From the NCBI GenBank assembly GCA_045648985.1, contig JAZROZ010000016.1:1-31800 (forward strand): DNA of 31,800 bases, read 5' to 3'. Each line of letters starts with the position of its first letter. Positions within the stretch are counted from its first letter, which is position 1. Positions 15,422 through 23,920 of this stretch are shown here, one piece after another. Origin of the DNA: SIG437 sp045648985. GTDB taxonomy: Bacteria > Bacillota > Clostridia > UBA1381 > UBA9506. The position numbers and the translations under genes were made by a program. A model generated the notes under the pieces. That model worked only from the letters and a program-made list of their open reading frames with translations. It had not been told where the DNA came from and searched no databases.

Positions 15422-16345
15422 TTAGAACACAACATCGCATACTACTTCTTTTTCTCTCTGCTCTTTTGTTATACTAAAGCTTGCAATCTTAGTTTCTTCG
15501 TCATAGCTGAATGCAACATTTTCAGCACCGATTGTTACCTTGCTCGGTTTTTGTGTTGCGTATACTTTTACAGCAAAGTCAGTGATTTCAGAAAGCTCAA
15601 TGTCCTGACCACCTGGTACTACTCTCTTGCCTATTGTTAAAGTAAAGCCTTTAGCGCCACCATCTTTAACATCCATATGTGTAACACCGTAGCCACCCTC
15701 TTTATAAGCATATGTGATACCATCATCTTCAATTAAATCAAATGAGCAGTCTTTACCTGCAAAAATATTAATTGTATAATCGTCTTCAACTTCCTGTTTG
15801 AGATATTTCTTGGGTGCTTGTGTTACGAAAACAGACCCTTCTTTAACGAATAGTGCACCGTCCTTGCCTTTTGGAATAACGTAATCAATTTCACTATATC
15901 CTTCGTTGACCTTGCGGAAATTAACGCTTGTTACCGTCACAGCTTTTGCTGCAGTTAAAGTGATTGTGTGACTTCCACAGAGTTCAGTTACGGAAATCTT
16001 ATTGGAATTTACTGAACCGCCTGCAAACCAGGTCGAAGGATAGCTATGTCCATCTATAGCTACTGTAAACATCGTGTTTTCAGTAATTGTTTCATATATA
16101 AAATAGATTGATTCTGTGTCAAATGGCAAAAGTACATCAAATGTAACACTTCCGCCTGCTTCAAAAACAAGTTTTTCCCCTGATATTGTTACGCCGTTTG
16201 CTTCTACTAAACGATTTCTGTCAAGCTCATATTTTGTTATACCGGGTGAATACGTTAAAGTTGCTGCCAATGTTGGTACAACACCAAGGCAGACAGAAAT
16301 TATTAGCGTTAATGCCATTAATCTCAAAAATATTTTCGTTTTCAT
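15422..16345 (-). CDS. Secreted protein with GH31-like C-terminal beta domains but no catalytic domain
   Basis: A 307-residue exported protein. The start at 16345 is set by GGGGAAGGG before the ATG. A signal peptide follows: KTK, a hydrophobic stretch to about residue 25, and cleavage near TLAA. Residues about 35-145 look like a beta-sandwich of carbohydrate-binding type. From about 160 on, the stretch GALFVKEGSVFVTQ and the segments around INIFAGKDCSFDLIEDDG and YAYKEGGYG resemble the region after the catalytic barrel of GH31 alpha-glucosidases, including a DUF5110-like domain. No barrel or catalytic Asp motif is present, and there is room for none. It follows the solute-binding protein gene in the same direction, so an extracellular sugar-related role is plausible. 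The enzymatic role is unknown and may be absent. The GH31 resemblance is from memory of the family and would need a profile search. Confidence 0.6.
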   Translation of the reverse strand: MKTKIFLRLMALTLIISVCLGVVPTLAATLTYSPGITKYELDRNRLVEANGVTISGEKLVFEAGGSVTFDVLLPFDTESIYFIYETITENTMFTVAIDGHSYPSTWFAGGSVNSNKISVTELCGSHTITLTAAKAVTVTSVNFRKVNEGYSEIDYVIPKGKDGALFVKEGSVFVTQAPKKYLKQEVEDDYTINIFAGKDCSFDLIEDDGITYAYKEGGYGVTHMDVKDGGAKGFTLTIGKRVVPGGQDIELSEITDFAVKVYATQKPSKVTIGAENVAFSYDEETKIASFSITKEQREKEVVCDVVF

Positions 16346-16363
16346 AATACCCTTCCCCTTAAA

Positions 16364-16421
16364 GACAACTTTGCTACGCACAAGACCTATGTAACAACAG
16401 GACCTTATGCGTAGCATTGTC
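16364..16421 (-). promoter_or_regulatory. Long hairpin between the solute-binding gene and the secreted protein gene
   Basis: Arms TGCTACGCA/TGCGTAGCA (16372-16380 and 16408-16416) pair perfectly. The stem extends outward by GACAA/TTGTC over a small bulge, and inward by three more pairs. It ends about 20 nt before the ATG and has no poly-U tail, so it is more likely an mRNA-stabilising or processing hairpin than a terminator. A second small palindrome (GTGAATAttTATTCAC, 16450-16465) sits just after the solute-binding gene. Confidence 0.5.
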
Positions 16422-16481
16422 TACCTAATTAATATTTACCTTTTCCTGAGTGAATATTTATTCACCTTTTAAATTATACAA

Positions 16482-18398
16482 TTATTCGCCTAATTCAATT
16501 AAGCTTGAAATGTCACCATCGTTCATTTCTTCAACGAAAATTCTGTTTACTTCTTCTAAGCCTGCATCATCCCAGCCGTTTCTTTCCATAGTTGCAAGGA
16601 GTTCTGCCCAAGCTTTATCAAACTCTGCATCTGATTTAGCAGCTAAGCAGTGTGTTAATGCGTCTTCAACAGACTGACGTGCTGACCATACCTTCTTAGC
16701 AGCTTCACTCTTTTCTGCAAAGCTATAGATATGCCACTGTGATACATCAGCTAATTCTTGAACATCTTTAACGTAGTAATATTTGAATTTTCTCCGATAG
16801 TTCACAGCTGTACGTTCTGCATCCATTATCGGCTGATATACAAACTGTTCATGATATTTGTTGAGACGACTTGATACGTTTCCTAACAATACTGCAATTG
16901 GTGGGAATGATGAATAACCATATTCAAAGAGAACGTCCTGGTCACCATCATATGCTATAGCAGTTTCAAATCTTTCGTCTGTGAACATAAATGAGCCGTC
17001 TTCTTTAACCTCATAAAGACCTGCTTTTTCAGGACCCCACTGAGCAAATTTCATACCTGCATCTGTATAACCGAAGTCGATGGCTCTTAAAATCTGTTCA
17101 AGCTGTGATTCTGAGAGCATATTCTTAAAGAATACTACGCCTGTTAAATTAGCACTAATGCTTATTTGTCTTGTATTACCGAATCTTTCTGTGTCAGTCG
17201 GAATATCTACAAATACTGTTCTGTATGCATAGTCTTTACCACCTGCTGCTAAAACGTCCTGTGTCGGAGGTGTGTTGAGTCCATAAAGAATTGCATATTC
17301 ACCGTTGTTCTTTTTCTGGTCAAATGCTGCTTTGTTGTCGATGAATGCTTCTTCTGATGCTAAACCATCACGATAGAGCTGATTCCAGAATTTTATATAT
17401 TCTTTATACCAGTCTTCTTTGACTGGGTTTTTGAGTTTATCTTCCTTAGCATCCCAGTAAATGAAGTATGAGTTTGGTGAATCAAATCCTGTTCCTGCAA
17501 AGAAAGATGCCTGACTTAATAAACTCCAGTTGTCCATACCGTCAAATGTGTAAATCGGCCAAACTTCTCTTCCATTTTCTTTAACGCCTAAAGCTTTGAT
17601 ATCTTCTAATAATGCTCTTAATTCATCTAAGCTATCGATTGTGTAGTCAGAAATCTGTTCAGGTGTAAACTCACCGTTTGCCATGTAGATATCCTGAAGT
17701 TCTTTAATAGTGTGTGCCTCAGGGCGAACTGCCTTTAAGATGTCATCACGAACGTAGATAACTCCGCGACTTTCAGGGTTAGATGTCATGTGCGGATACT
17801 TATCAGGTGTGAACTCAGGGTCAGAGTACATAAATACATTATTTGATATGTGTTGGAAAAAATATTTTCTTCCATCTGCTTTTCTCATGCTCTGTTTTTC
17901 CCATTTAGCACGAAGCTCTTCGTTTGAATTTATATATGACATATAGTTAGGCATATATTTTGGGATGAGGTCTGTTAAGTCATAAACTAAATCCTGCTCT
18001 ACGAGCTGATCTAAAATCTCACCGCCGATGTCTGTTGCCATGTGCGGCCATGTGTTTGATGCAACGATTCTTGCAATTTTTGAGTCAATGCTTACGCCAC
18101 CATTATCAAACGATTCTTTTTCGTTTAATGTGATACCTGTTACACGAGCAAATTCATTCTGGAATTTGTCGTCTGTCTTTGTCTTACCAATTGCTACGTG
18201 ATTTACACCCTGTCCCCACCAGAGCTTTAAGTCAAGCTTTTCGCCTGTCCAGTCTGGGAGCTCGTCGATTACATCTACATCCATTTCGTTGATAGCATAT
18301 GGAAGTGATGTTTCAACCGGTTTCTCGCCGCAGCCTGATAAACATCCTAAAACGAGTACAAGCGCTAAAGCGAGTGCTAAAAATTTTGTTAGTTTCAT
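16482..18398 (-). CDS. Extracellular solute-binding lipoprotein of a carbohydrate ABC importer
   Basis: A 638-residue lipoprotein that would capture an oligosaccharide outside the cell and hand it to the two permeases encoded upstream. The signal peptide ends in the lipobox LSGC with Cys23 as the lipid attachment site. The mature protein is of the family 1 type (the LplA-like long subgroup; ordinary family 1 binding proteins are about 420-450 residues). Many Trp and Tyr residues are compatible with sugar stacking. The ATG follows AAGGAGG. The gene sits 53 bp after the second permease gene, as in other lplB-lplC-binding protein operons. The substrate cannot be predicted from the sequence; a plant or host polysaccharide fragment is a guess from the YesM/YesN context. 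Confidence 0.88.
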   Translation of the reverse strand: MKLTKFLALALALVLVLGCLSGCGEKPVETSLPYAINEMDVDVIDELPDWTGEKLDLKLWWGQGVNHVAIGKTKTDDKFQNEFARVTGITLNEKESFDNGGVSIDSKIARIVASNTWPHMATDIGGEILDQLVEQDLVYDLTDLIPKYMPNYMSYINSNEELRAKWEKQSMRKADGRKYFFQHISNNVFMYSDPEFTPDKYPHMTSNPESRGVIYVRDDILKAVRPEAHTIKELQDIYMANGEFTPEQISDYTIDSLDELRALLEDIKALGVKENGREVWPIYTFDGMDNWSLLSQASFFAGTGFDSPNSYFIYWDAKEDKLKNPVKEDWYKEYIKFWNQLYRDGLASEEAFIDNKAAFDQKKNNGEYAILYGLNTPPTQDVLAAGGKDYAYRTVFVDIPTDTERFGNTRQISISANLTGVVFFKNMLSESQLEQILRAIDFGYTDAGMKFAQWGPEKAGLYEVKEDGSFMFTDERFETAIAYDGDQDVLFEYGYSSFPPIAVLLGNVSSRLNKYHEQFVYQPIMDAERTAVNYRRKFKYYYVKDVQELADVSQWHIYSFAEKSEAAKKVWSARQSVEDALTHCLAAKSDAEFDKAWAELLATMERNGWDDAGLEEVNRIFVEEMNDGDISSLIELGE

Positions 18399-18451
18399 TT
18401 GATTTCCTCCTTAATTATTTATGATAATTTTTAAAAATTATTATATAATAA

Positions 18452-19378
18452 TCAACCTTTTACTGAACCGAGTGTTACTCCCTTAACAAAGTATTTCTGT
18501 AAGAATGGATATGCACAGATAATAGGAAGTGTTACTAAGATAACCTGTGCTGACTGAATTGATTCAGGTGTTGCCTTCATCTGTTTTGCTAAAACTTCAA
18601 TATCTTCACCCTTTTGTGCAGCTTCCTGCATAAGAGCTGTTAAACGTTCTGACTCTTTGAGTGTCTGCATCAGCTTATACTGAAGAGTGTGAAGGTCAGG
18701 GTTTGTGATATAGTAAAGTGTTGTTGTCCATTCATTCCATGAAGCAACTGCAACCCACAATACGATTGTTGCTAAGATTGGTTTACAAAGAGGAAGTACT
18801 ATCTTAACAAAGAGTGTGCCTTCCTGTGCACCGTCAATCTGTGCCGCTTCAATAACACTGTCAGGAATGTTTGACTGTATGTAAGAACGTATAATAATAA
18901 CGTTATAATAACTCCAAAGTCCCGGAAGTACGTAAACCCAGAAATTGTTTAAAAGTCCCATTTTTGAGAAAAGGATGTAGTTAGGGATAAGACCGCCGCC
19001 GATATACATTGTTACGAGGAAGAAAATGTTTATACCTTTAAGTCCCCAAAGACCCGGTCTTGATAAAGCATATGCTGCCATAAACTGAACTATAATACTT
19101 CCTACTGTCTGCAATGTAACCTTAGCAAGTGTTACACCTGTTGCAAGGATAAGACTTTCGTCACTCAACAAAACTTTAAAGTTATCCCAAGTGAACACAC
19201 GCGGGAAAATTGTTATACCACCGCGAAGTGTATCATTACCATCATTTAATGCTTTTGCTAAAACGTTAAGGTAAGGAACGAGAGAAATTAAGATAATACC
19301 AATCATAACTAAAAAGTTAACGACCTGGAAAATTCCGTAACCAATACCTTCGTTTTTCATTCTGTCTATTTTAAACAT
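18452..19378 (-). CDS. Carbohydrate ABC transporter permease (LplC/YtcP-like, CUT1)
   Basis: A 308-residue inner-membrane permease with six predicted helices. The cytoplasmic EAA loop that docks to the ATPase reads EAAQIDGAQEGTLFVKIVLP (about residues 200-219), followed by PIL.TI. The C terminus KYFVKGVTLGSVKG is characteristic of the MalG/LplC side of CUT1 importers. The ATG follows GAGGTGAGAG. The partner permease starts 18 bp upstream. No ATP-binding subunit is encoded in this window, so a shared MsmK/UgpC-type ATPase elsewhere is assumed. Confidence 0.92.
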   Translation of the reverse strand: MFKIDRMKNEGIGYGIFQVVNFLVMIGIILISLVPYLNVLAKALNDGNDTLRGGITIFPRVFTWDNFKVLLSDESLILATGVTLAKVTLQTVGSIIVQFMAAYALSRPGLWGLKGINIFFLVTMYIGGGLIPNYILFSKMGLLNNFWVYVLPGLWSYYNVIIIRSYIQSNIPDSVIEAAQIDGAQEGTLFVKIVLPLCKPILATIVLWVAVASWNEWTTTLYYITNPDLHTLQYKLMQTLKESERLTALMQEAAQKGEDIEVLAKQMKATPESIQSAQVILVTLPIICAYPFLQKYFVKGVTLGSVKG

Positions 19379-19396
19379 AATTCTCTCACCTCAATT

Positions 19397-20362
19397 CTAT
19401 AACAAGGACACATTGTTGATTTTTTTAGATACTGCATTTGCGCTAAGTGTAAGTATCATACTGATAATACCTGTTACAAAGCCAATAGCAGTTGATACAC
19501 CGAAGTTACCTGCTTCAATACCTTCTTTATAGGTTATTGTGGAAATAGTTTCAAAGTCGATAAATACATTCTGCAAGCCGTAAATCAAGTCGAAGTTTGA
19601 AGCGAGCAAACTACCAATTTTGAAAATCAACAATAAAATGATTGTCATAGCAAGGCTCGGAAGTGTGATGTGCCAGCACTGTTTGAACTTACCGGCACCG
19701 TCAATGATTGCTGCTTCATAAAGTTCAGGGTCAATACCTGAGATAGCAGATAAGAAGATGATTGTGCTCCAGCCTAAGCTCTGCCAGAGTGTAAGTATAA
19801 CAATGTTCGGTACGAACAATTCCTGAAGACCTAAGAAAAGAATTCTTTTTGTTTCAGGTCCGAACATAGCCACACGAATATCGTTGACGATACCTGAGCT
19901 GCTGTAAATTGTTGTCGCAATACCAACAACGGCGATTGTTGAAATAAAGTGCGGAAGATAACTGATTGTCTGTGTGATACGTTTAAATGCCGCATTCTTG
20001 ATTTCGTTAAGCATAATAGCAAACACAATCGGAATCGGGAATACTATCACGATGTTTAAAAAGCTTAAATAAATAGTGTTTAAAACTGATTTAAAAAGCT
20101 TTGGTGTCTGGATGATAGATATAATATTATCTAATCCTGTGAAGTCACTGCCGAAAATACCCTTAAATGCGTTATAATCTGTAAATGATACCCAAAGACC
20201 TGGTAGTGGCAAATAACAGAAAATAAATACAAGAACAATTGCCGGCAGTAAAAAAGCATAAGTCATCTTATTTTTCTTAAGACACTTAATTGCGTAGCTC
20301 TCTGACAATGAAGATTTTTTCTTAGCTGCTTCACTGCCTGCTACTTTTTTACTGGTTTTCAT
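19397..20362 (-). CDS. Carbohydrate ABC transporter permease (LplB-like, CUT1)
   Basis: A 321-residue permease, the MalF/LplB-side partner of the next gene. A Lys/Ser-rich cytoplasmic tail of about 30 residues precedes six predicted membrane helices. The EAA loop reads EAAIIDGAGKFKQCWHITLP. I start at the second of two close ATGs (20362, not 20368), because AGGAGG lies only one base before the first but seven before the second. It is the first gene of the transport operon. A promoter with candidate activator sites lies directly upstream. Confidence 0.92.
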   Translation of the reverse strand: MKTSKKVAGSEAAKKKSSLSESYAIKCLKKNKMTYAFLLPAIVLVFIFCYLPLPGLWVSFTDYNAFKGIFGSDFTGLDNIISIIQTPKLFKSVLNTIYLSFLNIVIVFPIPIVFAIMLNEIKNAAFKRITQTISYLPHFISTIAVVGIATTIYSSSGIVNDIRVAMFGPETKRILFLGLQELFVPNIVILTLWQSLGWSTIIFLSAISGIDPELYEAAIIDGAGKFKQCWHITLPSLAMTIILLLIFKIGSLLASNFDLIYGLQNVFIDFETISTITYKEGIEAGNFGVSTAIGFVTGIISMILTLSANAVSKKINNVSLL

Positions 20363-20419
20363 TTTCATTCCTCCTGCTTCATATCGTAAAATTTAATTTA
20401 CAATTATATTACATTTTAC

Positions 20420-20448
20420 ATTATAGCAAAAAGAATTGGTAAACGTCT
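20420..20448 (-). promoter_or_regulatory. Promoter of the ABC importer operon
   Basis: On the minus strand a TGC extension precedes a perfect TATAAT (20420-20425), an extended -10. The hexamer 17 nt upstream (20443-20448, AGACGT) is a poor -35. A good -10 with a poor -35 is typical of activator-dependent promoters. The predicted start near 20413 leaves a leader of about 50 nt. Confidence 0.6.
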
Positions 20449-20485
20449 ATGATTTTTTATGTCAAAACCTTGATGTTTTTAGTCA
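20448..20485 (-). promoter_or_regulatory. Candidate YesN-type regulator sites (direct repeat, 21-bp phase)
   Basis: Two similar sequences lie head to tail on the minus strand: TGACTAAAAACATCAA (20470-20485) and TGACATAAAAAATCATA (20448-20464). Their starts are exactly 21 bp, two helical turns, apart. The proximal copy abuts the weak -35 of the importer promoter, the position expected for an AraC-type activator. A 14-of-16 match to the distal copy occurs in the promoter of the response regulator gene itself. The link to the regulator is inference. Confidence 0.45.
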
Positions 20486-20519
20486 TCTTTTGTTCACAAT
20501 TAATAAAATTACCTTATTT

Positions 20520-20547
20520 TTATAAATTTTCAGTTGAAAATTTATAA
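20520..20547. repeat. Perfect A+T-rich palindrome downstream of the kinase gene
   Basis: Perfect 13-bp arms (20520-20532 and 20535-20547) around a GT centre. A second inverted repeat follows directly (TTATTTCAA near 20548-20556, TTGAAATAA near 20572-20580). There is no U-run in the right place on the minus strand, so neither is a clear terminator. They may be transcript-end structures or a binding site. Confidence 0.5.
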
Positions 20548-20626
20548 TTATTTCAATTATATGTTAAATATTTGAAATAAATTTTGCTTTCCATTGATTT
20601 TTTTAGTCTTGCATCAGCATTTTCCT

Positions 20627-22360
20627 TTACTGTTCTAACTCCATAGGTATCTTCAAAATGATTTTTGTATATTCCTCTTGCTCGGATTCTATCGAAAAAC
20701 TATATCGTTCTCCATACTGAAACTGAAGTCTTTTAATTGTGTTGAAAAGTCCAAGACCGAATTCCTGCACATCTGTCTCTTTTATGGACATAATTCTCTC
20801 AATCATTTCTTTTGACATACCTTTGCCGTTATCGTGTATTTCAATCGTCATTTCGTCAGCATCAGACGTTATAGTAATACGTAAAAAACAAGCTGTTCTT
20901 TCGTTGAGTTTTTTCGACAATCCATGAACAATGGCATTTTCAACCAGAGGCTGGAGTATAAACACAGGCAAAACACATTCTTTCAAATGCTCCTCCACCA
21001 TATAAAACGTGTTTAAAAGATTGTCGTATCGTGTACTCATTAAAGATATATAGTTTTTAATGAACTCTATCTCTTCTCCGACTTTTACAAAGTTACTTTT
21101 GTTTGAAAAGAGATATCTGTACATATTTGCAAATTTGGAAATCGTAGCACTGATTTCATGTTCCCCTTTTGAGAGAGCAAGCATTTTGATATTTGACAAG
21201 GTATTATAAAAAAAATGCGGATTAATCTGATATCTAAGTGCCGCAACCTCCGCCTGACGTTTCATTTCCTCCTGTTTTTTCACGTCTTCTAGCATACTGA
21301 ATATTCTTCGTCTCATCTCATTATACTGGCTTACCAATATACTTATTTCCTGATTGCCGCGAATATCAATGTATTCCTCTGCCAGATTGTTTTCTGTATT
21401 TTTCATTTGTTCTACAAGCTCTGAAAACGGTTTTATGTACTGCTTTTTAATTATTCTGTAAAGACATACAATAATTATAATAAAGCCTGCCATAAATATA
21501 AACATTATACTCAGGATTTTATAGCTCTCTTTAAATATTTCCGCCGTTTCATAAATTGCCATAAACTTAAAGTTGCTGCCCGCAGAGCGAAAATGTGATG
21601 TTATATGACTCTTGTCAAATCTTTTGAATTTAAAGAAGCCTTCATCTTCTTCATATAGCTGAAAAAGAATTCCATCTGTAGATTTTAAAAGGTGTGCTAA
21701 ACGCTCTTCATCGCTTGCAGCTAAACGATTTCCGCCATCTAACAGTAAAACAACGTTGTTTCTATCCTCTACGCATTTTAAAACTCCGCTAATCTGCTCT
21801 TCTTTTACAAACAAATATACTGTTGCATAAGTGCTTTCTGTTTCTGGAACGCTTGTACATACAATATAATATCCCTCATATCGTGGCAAAAACTCTTCGC
21901 TGCTGCCGTTATACCAGTTAAGCTTTCCGCTTTCAGGACTGTTGTCGTGACATGATATCCTTAAGTGGACTGTATCCACATAAATTATATCAGGATTAAA
22001 CGAATACTCACGACCGTCTGAAGTTATTAAAAAAACCGCTCCGAATATTTCCTGATTTAGAGTCTTACTGAGCAGCGTATTTACATCCTCTGCTTGCACC
22101 GATATCACATCTTTATGGTAAAATCTCAGTCCCTCAATTTCAGAAACCGTTTCTTTTATACTTTTTTCAAGACTGTCAAGCTCTTGATTTGCCCTTTGCA
22201 TCTGCAGGTGTGATGTTTTTTCAATCTGGTCAAACATAGCATTTGACATAACATTCCACGAATATCCGCCAATTAAAACAATCCCTGAAACACAAAGCAG
22301 AACTATACACAAAAACAGCCTTTGCATACCACCTGAGAAAAACGTTTTAAGCATTTTCAT
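20627..22360 (-). CDS. YesM-type sensor histidine kinase
   Basis: A 577-residue membrane sensor kinase. Helix 1 is at about 15-36. An extracellular sensing region of about 245 residues follows, with helix 2 at about 284-301 and then a HAMP linker. The His_kinase domain has the phospho-acceptor His382 in QINPHFFYNTLSN. The HATPase domain carries LQPLVENAIVHGL (N box) and IHDNGKGM (G1), then FGLGLFN. This is the LytS/YesM class, which pairs with AraC-type response regulators and usually senses sugars. It overlaps the response regulator gene by 14 bp, so the two are translationally coupled. Either of two ATGs (22360 or 22354) could be the start. The transport operon begins about 265 bp downstream, so it is the probable target. 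Confidence 0.92.
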   Translation of the reverse strand: MKMLKTFFSGGMQRLFLCIVLLCVSGIVLIGGYSWNVMSNAMFDQIEKTSHLQMQRANQELDSLEKSIKETVSEIEGLRFYHKDVISVQAEDVNTLLSKTLNQEIFGAVFLITSDGREYSFNPDIIYVDTVHLRISCHDNSPESGKLNWYNGSSEEFLPRYEGYYIVCTSVPETESTYATVYLFVKEEQISGVLKCVEDRNNVVLLLDGGNRLAASDEERLAHLLKSTDGILFQLYEEDEGFFKFKRFDKSHITSHFRSAGSNFKFMAIYETAEIFKESYKILSIMFIFMAGFIIIIVCLYRIIKKQYIKPFSELVEQMKNTENNLAEEYIDIRGNQEISILVSQYNEMRRRIFSMLEDVKKQEEMKRQAEVAALRYQINPHFFYNTLSNIKMLALSKGEHEISATISKFANMYRYLFSNKSNFVKVGEEIEFIKNYISLMSTRYDNLLNTFYMVEEHLKECVLPVFILQPLVENAIVHGLSKKLNERTACFLRITITSDADEMTIEIHDNGKGMSKEMIERIMSIKETDVQEFGLGLFNTIKRLQFQYGERYSFSIESEQEEYTKIILKIPMELEQ

Positions 22361-23858
22361 TTGTCCTTTCTATCTCATTCGGCCACAAACCGTATTTTTC
22401 ACGGAAGCATCTGCTGAAATGCTCATAGTTCTGATAGCCGACACTTGCAGCTATTTCACTATATTTAAGACTCGTGTGCCTGATAAGATTTTCTGCCTTT
22501 TCAAGCCTGAAGTTGTTTAAATACTTTTTAAATGTAACTCCCTTTATATTGCGGAATATTTTTGAGAAATAACTATATTCATACTGAAATTCTTTTGCCA
22601 TTTCCTCCAGAGATACTTTCTGTGCATAGTGTTTTTGTATATATTCATCAATCTCTCTGTTTAACTTCTTTTCAGGGAATGAAACCTGTTCCGAAATCTT
22701 AACTATTCCCGAAACCAACATTTCTAAAACCTTTTCATAATTGGAAAATGTCAGAATCTCATTTATAGATATAGCATCAATGCGACTGATTTTATATTTT
22801 TTATGTACACCTGATACTAAAAGAAGCATATTTTGATAGAAATACAAAACCTCCTCAACATATTCTGATGAAGGCTTTAAATCTCTTATCTTTTCTAAAT
22901 TCTTAATAACAATATCAAATTCACTGCTATTAAAAAGCTTTTCCATTTCTGCATACGTTGTAACACAGTCAAAAGCATCACCAAACTCATCTGCAACAGA
23001 CCTTGTTATGAATGTACGCTCAGGCAGAAAGAAACGGAACTTTTTCAGGCTATAAAGCTCTGCGTACGTATCCTTTAAGCTCTTAAGCTTGGTGGGACCT
23101 TCTTCTAAGAAAACACAAACTTCAAATTGAAAATAATTATGTAAAAACTCGCAAATATCGTAAAGCAACGCCCTTATGGCATTTAAGTCATCGCCCGAAA
23201 ACAACAGAACAAGTTTATCATATTCGTTAAAGAAAAAATCACTGTTTCCAAATTCTGAAAGCTTTTCCTCTAAAAAGTTTGAAAGGCCAAGCTTAAGTAA
23301 TTCCTTGTCCATTTTCCACTGTAACTGAACAATTTTTTCGTAGTTTAGAATATCAACAAGCGCAAAAATCATAAACTGCTCGCTGATTCCTTTGGATTCT
23401 TCCTTCTGTGATGAAAAACCCTCGCTCCAGAACTGCGCTTTAAGATTTTTAGGCTCTGATGAGTGAGACACCAGGCTAACCTCTCCTTTAGTTTTAGCAA
23501 AAGCCAAAAGTGTTTCTTTGTAATGGTCAAGTTCAAAATCTATCTTTGGAATATAGTCACATATTCCCATACGAAAAGCACTTCTTACAATCTCAAAATC
23601 CTGATAGTTACTTATTACGATAAAATGTGTAGCGGGATTAATTTTAAGCATTTCGGACATAAATGTAATCCCATCCATACCCGACATTTTTATATCTGTT
23701 ATAACAAGGTCTGGTTTCTTTTCGATTAAGGCTTCAAGTGCATCCTCGGCGCAACAAAAAGAACCACAGATATTAAAACCCAGTTCTTCATAATTTATAC
23801 AATGCTCTAAAAATTCGCGCATAAAGAGCTCATCTTCTACAATCGCTACCTGCAGCAT
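22347..23858 (-). CDS. YesN-type response regulator with AraC DNA-binding domain
   Basis: A 503-residue two-component regulator. The receiver domain spans about residues 1-120, with acidic residues E8, D9 and E10, the phospho-acceptor Asp55 (in VITDIKMSGMDG) and Lys105 (in YIPKIDFE). A long middle region (about 130-395) has no recognisable motif and is typical of YesN. The C-terminal AraC/XylS domain (about 400-500) has two helix-turn-helix units, including EMAKEFQYEYSYFSKIFRNI and the conserved SVGYQNYEHFSRCFRE. The ATG is preceded by GAGGGGG. It is the first gene of the regulator pair and is expected to activate the importer genes downstream when phosphorylated by the adjacent kinase. Confidence 0.93.
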   Translation of the reverse strand: MLQVAIVEDELFMREFLEHCINYEELGFNICGSFCCAEDALEALIEKKPDLVITDIKMSGMDGITFMSEMLKINPATHFIVISNYQDFEIVRSAFRMGICDYIPKIDFELDHYKETLLAFAKTKGEVSLVSHSSEPKNLKAQFWSEGFSSQKEESKGISEQFMIFALVDILNYEKIVQLQWKMDKELLKLGLSNFLEEKLSEFGNSDFFFNEYDKLVLLFSGDDLNAIRALLYDICEFLHNYFQFEVCVFLEEGPTKLKSLKDTYAELYSLKKFRFFLPERTFITRSVADEFGDAFDCVTTYAEMEKLFNSSEFDIVIKNLEKIRDLKPSSEYVEEVLYFYQNMLLLVSGVHKKYKISRIDAISINEILTFSNYEKVLEMLVSGIVKISEQVSFPEKKLNREIDEYIQKHYAQKVSLEEMAKEFQYEYSYFSKIFRNIKGVTFKKYLNNFRLEKAENLIRHTSLKYSEIAASVGYQNYEHFSRCFREKYGLWPNEIERTNENA

Positions 23859-23885
23859 TACTTTTCCCCCTCTGGTAGTAATTTA

Positions 23886-23914
23886 ATTATAATAACATTT
23901 GATGATTTTTGTCA
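23886..23914 (-). promoter_or_regulatory. Promoter and candidate autoregulatory site of the response regulator gene
   Basis: A TATAAT (23886-23891, minus) lies about 28 bp before the ATG, with an ATGACA-like -35 18 nt upstream (23910-23915) and no better one. The sequence TGACAAAAATCATCAA (23899-23914) overlaps the -35 region. It matches a site upstream of the importer operon in 14 of 16 positions, suggesting the regulator binds here too, perhaps to control itself. Confidence 0.4.
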
Positions 23915-23920
23915 TTTTCA

